64,000 nucleotides of DNA, from NCBI GenBank assembly GCA_963281155.1, contig CAUJLY010000006.1, positions 620,001 to 684,000 of the forward strand, in the 5' to 3' direction. The DNA is from Rhabditophanes sp. KR3021 (Eukaryota; Nematoda; Chromadorea; Rhabditida; Alloionematidae). This document shows positions 33,426 to 43,769 of the stretch, piece after piece; the first letter of the stretch is position 1, and every line of letters starts with the position of its first letter. The translations under genes and the position numbers were made by a program. Below the pieces are notes generated by a model. The model made no database searches. It worked only from the letters and a program-made list of their open reading frames with translations, and was not told the DNA's origin.

Positions 33426-34701
33426 TAATTGACAAAATGAAAAATAGTTACAAAAAACGATCATATGATATTTTTGAATTGTACAATTAAGGGATGTTTC
33501 AATATTTTAAGAAAATGTAAGATGAATGTCAAGCATTCCCATGTTGTCCGGCATACTGAGGTTGCTAGTCTGGATATGTTTTGTCCTATCTAGGCTCTGT
33601 CGAGTTGGCGAGTCTAGTAGCTGTCTTTCGGCAACGGATTCTATTCTCAGGTGAAAAACAAGACGGATGTGAGCGAGGGCTGAATGGACACTGTTTCTTT
33701 AACAGGGGGAGTCGGGCATAAACGGTGCTTGAACAACAAAGTAATTTGACTAAGGATAAACTTTATTGTGTGCTTTGTAACAATCTAAACATGTATTAAT
33801 GGTATTGATACTAATATGAGATAACTTACCTTCTCTACTTTATCAGTAACTGGAGGAGTGCTATAATATAATGGTGATATGAATTTGACCTTATCTAACG
33901 GCAGGTAAATTGATAATGAATGGTGTGATGAAATGATGTAATGAATGAGTTCCATGTGGTCAGTGATCATTCTAGAAGTTTTCAGAAGCGACTGTCAAGT
34001 TGTTTGATGCGGATGTTTTTCTTTTCGAGTGTTATGTATTAGGGGCAGACCCGGACATAAAGTTTAAAATTATTCCGGGAAATTTACTTCATTCCATAAT
34101 ACGCCTACTTTTATAAATTAATAATATTTTTTATGATAATTAGGTGATTGCAAAACGTGCCTTCTTTGAAGACTCGTTTTGATCTAAAGGTGTTCTTAAA
34201 TGATCAAGTATCACATATTCCAAAATAACTGTATATATTAAGATGTTATTGTTATTTAAAATATATAATAGTTAACTTTGCACATTTTTGCCTTATATAT
34301 TATGGGAATGTTTACAATGTTATTATTATTTAAATGTTTTTAGATTGTATTGTGATGTCATCATATGGCCACAACTCATAATAAACCATTAATTACTAAA
34401 AGTGAATGCCTATGATATTTAAGATAACCTTAACTATTTATTGAATCATTGTAACTATCTTTTGTTTTAACAAATATTTAATAAATAAATGTTTAGTTTT
34501 ACATAAAGAAGTTTATCAATTGACGTTGATGTAATTGTTTTTGGTATATTAAGTTTATATGTAATAAATTGGATTCAACACTCACTTATTGTTTATCTAA
34601 TCAATCTTAAAATTTCTTAAGTTTCATATTTTAATAAATAAATTTATTTAGTTTTAGATTAACAACAAAAGTAATAAATTTGTAGTATATATTTGACTGA
34701 T
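33426..34701. other. Intergenic; GC-richer patch at 33.53-33.76 kb
   Basis: Bases 33530-33760 are clearly less AT-rich than their surroundings (gcggcaacgg-, gggggagtcgggc-type wording), without an open frame or a terminal repeat I can pair. The remainder is plain AT-rich DNA. Confidence 0.35.
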
Positions 34702-35619
34702 TTAAATAATTACGACATTTTTGATTTCATAAATATATTTTGTTAAAAGTTTGATTATTAAAACCTCTTTTACTTTTTGATTGTTCCATTTACTTTGTTT
34801 AATATTCCTCCAAAAGTATGATATAACGCTTGAAAGGGTGAAATTAAAAAATATGACAAAACTACTACTATTAAATAATTTATAGAATCTTTCATTTCGT
34901 TTGAAAGAAAGGAAGATAAAAAAAAACGGCAAAACCTAAACTTGTTATTGGAACAATTGCAATAAATATTGGCAATGCTATAATTATTTTTAATTTAATA
35001 ATATTTTGCTTAATGATTGCAGAAGTATTAAATCTACATTCTTTTTGAGCGCTTTTAAGTGATTTGACTAAGGGAATATAATAGTAAAACCATGCCAAAA
35101 TTAAAAATATGGCTTCTAAACCAGCATTAATTAACACTCCAATGAATAAATATCCTTTCAAATTACATTCGTATACAAGAAAATTATAACGTTCTTTAGG
35201 ATATCTTTGTAAAAGTGACGTTGCCTAGAATTTATAATTTATCAAATATTCTGTAAACTTACATTCGGTAATGTATTAAAAAACTGATCAGGTGAAATCA
35301 AAAAAGCGGGAGCTAATGACATACTTATGACGGGTAAACAAATATATAAAGTCATATAAGCTATTTTTTCCAAATAGTTAAAATAGAATTTGTTTTTTTG
35401 AATCACTAAGACGTTATATCTCATTAAAAAAGCAATGACAATCGCAAATACTATATAATGAATTGATAAAACTGTAGCAATAAAAACAATATGATTCAAC
35501 ATATCATTATTAAAATAAAATAAAAGTCCATTTATTGCACCAAAACAGTTTCCATCTATAAGTCGTGGTCTTATGACTACGCCGATCATGAAAACTAAAA
35601 ATCCATCTGCATTTATCAT
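34702..35619 (-). pseudogene. STR/SRH-type 7TM chemoreceptor, truncated and frameshifted
   Basis: Exon 35263..35619 and the exon beginning at 35224 join across a 38-base GT-AG intron (LPN/ATSLLQRYP). They encode PRLIDGNCFGAINGLLFYFN, VFIATVLSIHYIVFAIVIAF, two further hydrophobic helices and IIALPIFIAIVPITSLGFAV. The frame then breaks in a ten-T run at about 34917-34926. The other frame carries what reads as TM7 (NSSSFVIFFNFTLSSVISYF) to a stop at 34702. The expected TM1 and TM2 are absent before 35619. The wording fits the STR superfamily (SRH/SRI type). The N-terminal loss makes a pseudogene likely even if the homopolymer shift is an error. Confidence 0.6.
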
Positions 35620-37672
35620 AATTTATAATTCTTTTATATCAATTAATTGTTTATTATGTCACTATGATTCATATTATCCTTCATCTAAATTTGATCATAA
35701 TACACATCGTTGTCATCAAAAATGAGGCTTCCGTCGATTCCGTTATTGTCAAGATCTACTAAATATTGGTTAACCAATGACTCTAAATGACGACCACTAA
35801 GTACAAAAAGTGTGTTAAATCATTAAAACAATGAGACAGTTAATGTCTCACGCCAATTTGATTTAATAACATTTTTTAAAACATTGTTCCTGAGTATTTC
35901 ACCCAAATAAATATAACAAAATAATAAGATAAATTCTTTATAACTATGGTACTATGTTCATAAACTTATTATAAGCATTTACTGCAAAAAATGTGATTTT
36001 ATAGTTGATTTTCTCATTTATTTGATGTAAAAAAGGTGTAAATATGAGTATTTACAAAGGTTGATGTAACTCAAGAAATAACTCTAAGAATTGTACAAAA
36101 ATTGACATATAGAGGTATTTTTTCGGAAAGTGCGTTAAAAATAACGTATAATGACATATTTCAATTTTTAAAAACATCAATAAAAATCTGAAAAAAATAA
36201 CTTCAAAGTTGACGAAAAATCGCAAAATTACGATATGCTTTCTTTCAGCCGTTCATTGTTTGAATCGAGATGGGAATAGTTTCAAACGATTTTCCATGGT
36301 TAAATTAGTATATTTAGACTATAAAATATATGTCCGATTTTTTAGCACCGTGATCCGCAAGCGGTGCGAGCCCATGAGCATGTGAAGATCATCCACATAG
36401 TGGGACATGGCAACACCGAGATTATGAATAAGGAGGATCGCAGAGGCGACCCCCAGTTGAGTTACCGAAGGAATTTTAGTTCTTGTAATTTATAAAATAC
36501 TAATACCTCTCTTAAATATTGTCGAGTAGTCATGGAACCCTTACATCTAACTTTACAAGCTTGAAACAGCGACTTGTTGGTCATTTTTCATGGTCTCGAC
36601 TTTTCTTGATGTTGATTTTTCGGGTGTCGAGAATTCTGGGAGTTGACCAAGGAATAGCACATTTTTTTCTTTTGATCCAAAAATCCGTAGCCCAAATGTC
36701 ATGACCCGAAAATCCGTGGCCCACAAATCTAAGGCCCAGATGTCATGGCACCAATATTTACATATATGATGCTAATAACTTTTTCACTGATGCAGATGTT
36801 TTTAAAAGGTGTACATAAAATTTAATAGGTATTAATTATAATTAAAGACACGAAATAGAAACGGGAATAAGTGGTAGTGTGTATGTAAGATTCAAACATG
36901 TAATACATTTTTTAATTCACTTGTTATCAAATCACATGAAGCGATTAGGTGTAAAAGTTAATTAAATTACCTGCAATTCTCTCTCTTTTTTATGAGTACA
37001 GACTTGATTGGAATCAGTTAAGGGAAAGTTAATGAAAATTATTATTTGCATTTGAGTAAGGGTCTTTTCTATTTGAAAAAGAAAATTTGACACACGAAAG
37101 GTAAATATAAGTGAAATGCAATATGGGAGAAAGTTGTGTATGTTGTCAGTCATTTTTTTCAAAAACTACCACTAAGCCAATTAACAAATTCGGAAAAGAA
37201 ATAACAAGGTAAAAAAATATCGGTAAAAGCTAAAATAACATGATTATAAAGAATAAATTATTGTTGTGACAGGCACCTCTCGTTTCATGTGCCAATCTTC
37301 TTTTATTTCTTCTTTATTATCAAAGTTTGTTATGTCAAAGAGATGTAAATCAAAAAAGTTGCTGGATGGTTTTATGTGGCAAAAGGAAAAATGAAAACTT
37401 TCTATTGGTTATTTGTTCAGTGTTTGTTTGTGGTTGAATGGATGATGATTATTAAAATGTGTATATATAATAATACTTTAAACACATATGTATTTGGGAG
37501 CAAAAAAAAGTAGAGAGTCAAAGAAAGATACAGGTTTGCGAATGATTTTTTGTGTTATGTGTGTTGATATATTGGTGACCGAAAAATATGTGTTCAATAA
37601 AAAGTTACATAGAATAGTGTTGCAAAAAGTGATTTTATATATTACTTTTATTGTATAATAATAACAAATAGT
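35620..37672. other. Gene-poor region with small anomalies
   Basis: No complete gene is seen. A GC-richer patch at 36330-36480 reads openly on the minus strand (VTQLGVASAILLIHNLGV, AMSHYVDDLHMLMGS). At 36675-36755 an imperfect tandem duplication of AAATCCGTGGCCC...ATGTCATG occurs. Otherwise AT-rich. Confidence 0.4.
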
Positions 37673-38952
37673 TTAATAGTTGTATTTAGCAAAGTTCTGG
37701 ATCAAGCTAAATGTATCTTCAACTTGTTCAACAATAGGCTGAGTGTTATTAAGAAACATCGATGTTCTTCGACCGGCAACGTAAGCATAATTGAATACAT
37801 ATTCATAAACATACACATTGGTACGTGAAACACGATGAAAAACTACTGGATACGTGGCTAGATATTTAGTACCCTTAGCTACAGGATAAATTGACCTACC
37901 AATAACAGTGGGCCAGTATAATATGGACGTTGGGGAGCTTATATCGGAAATACTTGACGAAATAAAGAGATGCCTTTGAAGGTAATCTCGAGAATCTGTT
38001 GGTTTAATATTTAGATTAGAAAGGCATTGGGACAATTCCTGATCTTCCAATTGTTTATTGGCTGCTCGGCAAACTTTGAGATTAGGAAATCCCTTAGTAA
38101 TCAATTTTTTAAGAGAAGCTTTACTAAAAACAGCGCCACTGCCACCATGTATAAATCCTTCTTTGATCAAATGCTCATGATCGTAATATCGCGCCCTAAA
38201 TCCAAAATCTTGATACGCTTTATTAGGATCTCTTCTCACCAAAAACATCCTTAAATTTTCCATAACAGCATAAGCATCATCATCAACCTTAAATAAAGAT
38301 AAAGAATATAATAAGACTTTTAATACCTTATAAATCCAGTCATATTTGTTAGGATAATTCTTCCAAATCCATTTTAATCCAAACTTCATCTTATGATACG
38401 AATATTCGTATCCATGTTGACTTGTAGCTTTTAAGGTATCTTCTTCTTCAACGGAAGAAACGAAAATGTATTTGTTGCACTTACGTAGCCAGGTTGCTTT
38501 GATGGCATCGTCCCTAAGAGTTTTGAAGCCTTTTCCGGATAGTACGAGGCAAAATATTGTTACGTCGTGAAATAATTTGTCTTGGAATTTTTCGGTAGCT
38601 AGAAAGATTTGTGTGAGCAGTGTACTGAAAACTAACCTCCATCATCGTCGAACAAAGTGATTTCATGTACTTTAAATTGATGCTTAGGAACCTTTTTAGA
38701 ACGAGCTTTAGCAATAGTTATATTTTCAGAATGATCTTCGTCAATAATTAAATCTTCAGAATGATCTTCAGGAATAGCTATATCTTTAGAATGGTCTTCA
38801 TCACTAGTTGTATTTTTTGATTGGTCTTCAGAAATAATTGTATGATCAGATTGTTCTTCATGAACAGTTATATTTTTAGATTGTTCTTCACCCAACTTTC
38901 TAGTTAAAAAATGACCACTACAAAATAGTGTAAAAAGTAGTGCAACTTTCAT
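37673..38952 (-). CDS. Core 1 beta-1,3-galactosyltransferase-like (GT31) enzyme with N-terminal repeats, 400 aa
   Basis: Exons 38637..38952, 38327..38598 and 37673..38287; the second intron (39 bases) has no stop in frame. The N-terminus MKVALLFTLFCSGHF is a short signal or anchor. Residues 22-81 are six tandem decapeptides (EEQSKNITVH, EDHSKDIAIP and similar). The catalytic domain follows: IFCLVLSGKGF, ATWLRKCNKYIFVSS, the metal-binding VDDDAYAVMENL (Asp198-200), GFIHGGSGAVFSK and LEDQELSQCLSNL. This order is that of C1GalT1-type glycoprotein-N-acetylgalactosamine 3-beta-galactosyltransferases, which add Gal to O-linked GalNAc in the Golgi. Nematodes have many divergent members. The acceptor is not predictable, and the repeats appear to replace the usual stem. 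Confidence 0.85.
38710..38889 (-). repeat. 30-bp coding repeat, six units (decapeptide array)
   Basis: Six tandem 30-base units inside exon 1 of the galactosyltransferase-like gene encode E(E/D)(Q/H)S followed by variable residues. Units 4-6 share EDHS; units 1-3 share QS. Asn-Ile-Thr in units 1 and 6 gives N-glycosylation sequons. Confidence 0.85.
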
Positions 38953-41159
38953 GATGAAAATGAAATGTGTCTAATTAAAATTAGTTTAAACGAACAAATA
39001 TATTAGGTCGATTGATACCTGTTTAACCACAAAACACGATCAAACTAAAGTACAATTTCTATTTTTTTAGCTAAATGACGTTTCTTAAATAATTAGTGGT
39101 TTGTGGTTTGACGTAGGAAGATCCGTTTAAAAACACAAAAAATTAAAATGTCGTTTAATATACACTAGTCATTTAATTATTTCCATATTGTTTTTTATAC
39201 ATGTAATTGTTATATAAAATGTTTTTACAATTTGCAAATTTAGAAGTATGCTTGTTATACCTTTTTTAATTGTTTACAAAAATGTAAGTCTTAGTTATTT
39301 TGTACTACAAAAATTACTTGAAATAATTATGTACATAAGCCTAGTTTTGCAACAATTTTGAGTTTTATTTAAACTGAAGCTCAAGGACTAAATCAAAAGT
39401 GATACCAAATGGTAATTTCTTAAATGGTTTAAATATAAATGTATTATAATTCAGTCCATTTGCTCGCTAGGAATATATTTTCTCATTACTTAAGTTATTT
39501 AACAAAATAATAAAACATAATCTTTACAATTGTAAATATGTAGTTAGAGTTGCTTTGAAAATAAGTTTGTATAAATACAGTTCGATCAAAATACCTGAGA
39601 ATTAAATTATTGGATCATAGAAGTAATTTAAAATACAACAGAATTTCTTCCCCATTTTACTAAGAAATGTGCAAATATAATAAAGTCATCAATTTATTTA
39701 CGAGAATAACATCTAAGTTTTCTAATTAATTGCTATTATTTTAATCATATATATCCAAACTCCCGAGGAGGTTATTCCTTTTTTTAAATAAAGTGAAATT
39801 CTTTATATTGTAAACGTTTCTACTGATAAAGCTAACGCTTCATACCGAGGTGGTCTGAATTTTGTGGACATTGACCAAAAATCGAGCTGCCAAATATTAA
39901 ATACCGAATGCACTCTCGCGGGAGGGAAATAAATTGCTGAAGAAATAGTTTCCTTCCTAACAAAATTCAGCCCCCTGATCTACTACTGAGTTTAAAAATA
40001 CTGCTTCTTTAACAACACTATCTTTTTAATAATACTAATTTTTAAGCATTCCAACTTTTTGAATAATGTTGCCTTTTAAAACATTCTTCATTTTCAATAT
40101 TAATGCTTATTTAAGGATGATAGCGCTGTAGATATAATATCTTTTTAATGATGCATTTTTTTAATAACACCAACTTTTAAGCAATATGTATTTGCGGTAT
40201 GTAAAGCAACTTGGTTAACTTCTTTTTTAAAAGATAAATAATGAGGATATACGTGGCTAATGTAAAATGTAAAAAATTGAGCTAAATATTTTAAAATTGA
40301 ATAAAAAATTGTTAAAGACTCGCTAATTTACATTACATGCAAATTTGCTATGGTTGTTGTATATACCATATTTAGACCTAAAAAATCAGTTCAGTTTATA
40401 GCTATACTCGCTTATCTATTGTATTATTAGCTTTCGTGAGGTGAATGGCCGCATTTGACCCCATTTCAAAAATAATAATTTGATTAGCTAAGTATAGATT
40501 TTTTCTTGATTTTACTGATATGATGTTAACTAAAGAGACTTCTTTACTATTTGGTTAATAACAAAATAAGCGGCTTTTAAAAATATTACATTTAATACCT
40601 GATTTTTCAAATATTTTGCTTTTTAGCGGCATTCTTTGGGAAGAACACTTTTTGATAAATGCCTTATATTCCTTATTGAGATGTTAATATAAGCTTTTAT
40701 TTATAACTCAAAGAATACGTATTACAATAAATAGAGTATAGAATAAATGATGATAATTATTGCTCGTAAGCAGGCGAATGAGCTAAAGGTATGTGATGTT
40801 TAGGTGCGACAGGTGCCGTGGTGAGATAAAGTGTGGTAATAAGATACTTCGAGTGTTACCAAGAGGATAGTAGTTCGTAATATCTAGCAATAAATATTAG
40901 ACATATTTGGTATTTGATCACTCTCCATTAGAGGTTTGTATATATTAGTGCAAACTTTGCTTAATAAAAGTACACTTTTTAAAATTACTAAGAATATATG
41001 TGAGAAATTATCAGAAATAGTGATAAATGAATGTAAAATTGCCATGAATTAAATTATGTTAAATATCTTTTGAGTTTCCAATGAATTAAAAACTGAAAAA
41101 TTGTATAGTTGTTTATTTTGATGAATAAAAATCATTTAACTACATGTGATAGTAATTAT
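38953..41159. other. Long AT-rich intergenic region
   Basis: No gene, repeat or RNA is recognised. It separates the 5' end of the transferase gene from the 3' end of the SXP/RAL-2-like gene. Confidence 0.45.
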
Positions 41160-41709
41160 TCAAAAATCGGAAACTTTGGTAAGGCCTTCAAGAACAGCTT
41201 TTTCAACAGCAAGCCTGTCGGCTTCAGGAGCATTTTGACTAGCAGCTTCAATGTCTTGTTCGCTTTGTTTCTCACTGATGTTTTGGTTTTCAAAGATAGC
41301 CTTTAAAGTAGCGTAAAGGGCTTTTTGGGAATCAGTCAATGAAGCAGCAGCAATGCCAGCATCAATTCTAGCAACAAGTTTGGCTTGTTTGTCGGCTACT
41401 TCGGTTTTATAGGTTGCATAGAGAGCCTTCACTTATATTATTTATTAAAAACGATTTAATATTTTTTACCTTATCAGAATCATTAACAGTTGAACTAGTA
41501 AACAAAGTTTCCAAGGCAGAAGCTAAAGCAGCTCTGCTTTGTTCAGGATTCTTAAAAATAACATCAACTCCTGCTTTAGCAGCTGCTGAAAGTTTTTCAA
41601 CTAATTCATAAGGTTTATACCTTAAATCAGCACTAACATCAACAGTATTATCAATTGGTGCTCCAAAACTAGGAACAACAATCAAAGCAAGAATAAAAAT
41701 AAATTGCAT
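41160..41709 (-). CDS. Secreted SXP/RAL-2 (DUF148)-like protein, 168 aa
   Basis: Exons 41470..41709 and 41160..41426 join at DK/ALYATYK across a 43-base intron. Residues 1-16 are a signal peptide (FIFILALIVVPSFGA). The mature protein is all-helical. An N-terminal half reads YELVEKLSAAAKAGVDVIFK and NPEQSRAALASALETLF; the C-terminal half has LTDSQKALYATLKAIFENQ, NISEKQSEQDIEAASQNAPE. The pattern of a helix, a TxxQ turn and a final ExxR/K helix resembles nematode SXP/RAL-2 secreted proteins, a match made by eye. There are no Cys. Role unknown in the family (secreted, often gut or hypodermal, antigenic in parasites). A paralog lies 560 bases upstream with the same exon structure. Confidence 0.6.
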
Positions 41710-41757
41710 ATTGATGAATTTAAAACTGATTGATGTGAAATATTTAAAATAATATCT

Positions 41758-41765
41758 CTTATATA
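41758..41765 (-). promoter_or_regulatory. TATA box of the 41.7 kb secreted-protein gene
   Basis: The minus strand reads TATATAAG about 50 bases before the ATG at 41709. Confidence 0.5.
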
Positions 41766-42267
41766 GTCATTTTTTGGATTAGTTCAATCCTAAAATAAAT
41801 GTTAAAACCATCTAAATACTCTTTACACAATGTAATAGAAAATAAATATTGTTTTAATAGCTATGATTAATCATATTTAAGTGTTACATATATGTGATCG
41901 TTTTATGATGTACTAATAATTTCCAATGTATTGTCAAATATTTTTGCTCTAAAATCTTTCATATTGGTACATTTTTGGTGAATTTATAAATTGATAGGAA
42001 GTTTAAAATATATCAACTAAAGGTCATTTTAATTCAAGTACGTTTTGTGTATTAATGATTTTATGGATGATTTGACAGGATAAATGTGTGATTACTTCAT
42101 TTTTAAATAGTTATACAACATTTTTTTAAAGTTTTATATGTATTTAATAGAATGAACTCAAATTGATTAAATTGGTACAATTTCCAAAGTTTCCTTAAAA
42201 AATTGAATAAGTTTTATAAGTTTTATTAAAAATATTTATGTATGATACTTAGATTTAAATATATTAT
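41766..42267. other. AT-rich spacer between the paralog pair
   Basis: No coding frame is seen; it should hold the upstream control region of the 41.7 kb gene. Confidence 0.4.
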
Positions 42268-42865
42268 TTAAACACCAATAGGCATAATATTATAATTTTG
42301 CTGTGAAAGAAGAGCATTAATAATTAATTTATCAATTGTATATCTATCAATTTCGGAAGCTTTATTTTTAGCTGCATAAATTTGATCGTCACTTTGTCTG
42401 ATAGTGAAACTTTTGTTATCAAAGATAGTCTTTAATTGTTGATAAAGTGCCTTTTGTGAAGCAGTTAAGGTGGATGATGCTTTAGCATAAGCAACTTCAA
42501 CAAGAGTCTCTTCTCTGGCTTCGCTTCCCGCTGTTTCTTGTTTGAAAGCAGCATAGACAGCCTAATTATTAAAAATAGTATTAATAAACAAAAAGTTTGC
42601 CTACCTTATCAGCTGCAGATACATTAGATCTTGCAAAATAAGCATCTAAAGCAGTTTCTTGAGCAGCAACAGTTTGATCACGATTCTTATAAATAACTTC
42701 AACACCTTCCTTAGCATTCATACTAAGATTTCTTACCAAATCGTATGGTCCATACTTAAGTTGTCCAAGCTCGTCAACAGGTGGCAAATTAATATCTAAA
42801 TTTTCAATTGGAAAAGCCATTGCAGTAGTAGCTACAAGTGAAATAATAATAAGTTGAAGTTGCAT
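42268..42865 (-). CDS. Secreted SXP/RAL-2 (DUF148)-like protein, paralog, 184 aa
   Basis: Exons 42605..42865 and 42268..42561; intron of 43 bases at the same codon as in the 41.2-41.7 kb gene (DK/AVYAAFK). A signal peptide (LIIISLVATTAMA) precedes FPIENLDINLPPVDELGQLK. Then come GPYDLVRNLSMNAKEGVEVI, an AAQETALDAYFARSNVS helix, and STLTASQKALYQQLKTIFDN with FTIRQSDDQIYAAKNKASEI. It is about 16 residues longer than its neighbour, mainly at the C-terminus (SQQNYNIMPIGV). Same orientation and structure show tandem duplication; the two are probably co-regulated. Confidence 0.6.
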
Positions 42866-42895
42866 GTTTTGTTGTAATTTGATGTAACTCTTTTA

Positions 42896-42904
42896 CTTTA
42901 TATA
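42896..42904 (-). promoter_or_regulatory. TATA box of the 42.9 kb secreted-protein gene
   Basis: The minus strand reads TATATAAAG about 31 bases before the ATG at 42865. Confidence 0.55.
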
Positions 42905-43769
42905 CTCATTCAGTAGTAAGAACAAATACAATTATTCATCATAAAGCTGATTAAACATAAAAATGATGTGTCCGCATTTACAAGAGTATGAGTAATCAAA
43001 ATATTTAGACAATCAATGTTACATAATTTAATATTTTTTATTATAATTGTTTGTCACTATGTTTGATGATGCACTCTCAATCTTTAATAAAAATTATTTT
43101 TAAAAGTATAAACATAGTATGTGCTTAACCAATCTTTACTCATTTAAAAATTTTGTTAAAAAATGAATATGTACATATACTTCCACGTTATTTTTATCTT
43201 TCAAGTATGCTATTACAATTGTAGATTTTTGTGCAAGAAACGATGTATCAGCTTATAATTTGAAAATTATATTTGTTCAGCTTTAAAATTTAGATCTTTT
43301 TAGATGTAATTCCTGACAGGCTTAAATAAGTTACGTCATTTAACAGTCATCATAACAATTCGAACCAACATACATAGTTCCATTTTTTGTTACCATCATT
43401 TATTATGCGTCCCAAGTTGCATTTTGATATATTTACCTGCATTCGTTTTTGCAACTATGACAGGTCAGACTATCACAAGCCATTTCATTATTTTATCCTT
43501 TTAATGTATGCCTAGATTTATCATTTCAATTCTTTGTCAATCTATATTTTTATTACTTTTATTGTTAAACAATTATACAAATTTGTTATTTTGTTAATTT
43601 AAAGTCTTTTTATGATAAGAAACTACATTAAAATAATATTGTTTGTAAACTCACTCAAAAGTCACTTAAACCCGCTCAAAGTCACCAAGTGAGAGTGACT
43701 TTATTTAGATACAAACTCACTTGGCCACTCGAGTCAGTGACTTCATTTTTGGTGAGCGACAAGGTATAC
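42905..43769. other. AT-rich intergenic stretch
   Basis: At 43650-43755 there is a short direct repetition of ACTCACT/AGTCAC wording (AACTCACT, AAAGTCACT, AGAGTGACTT). No gene. Confidence 0.4.

Noticed and set aside
36519..36704. 61-codon ORF near 36.6 kb
   Set aside because: Lies in a short tandem duplication; no family or signal.
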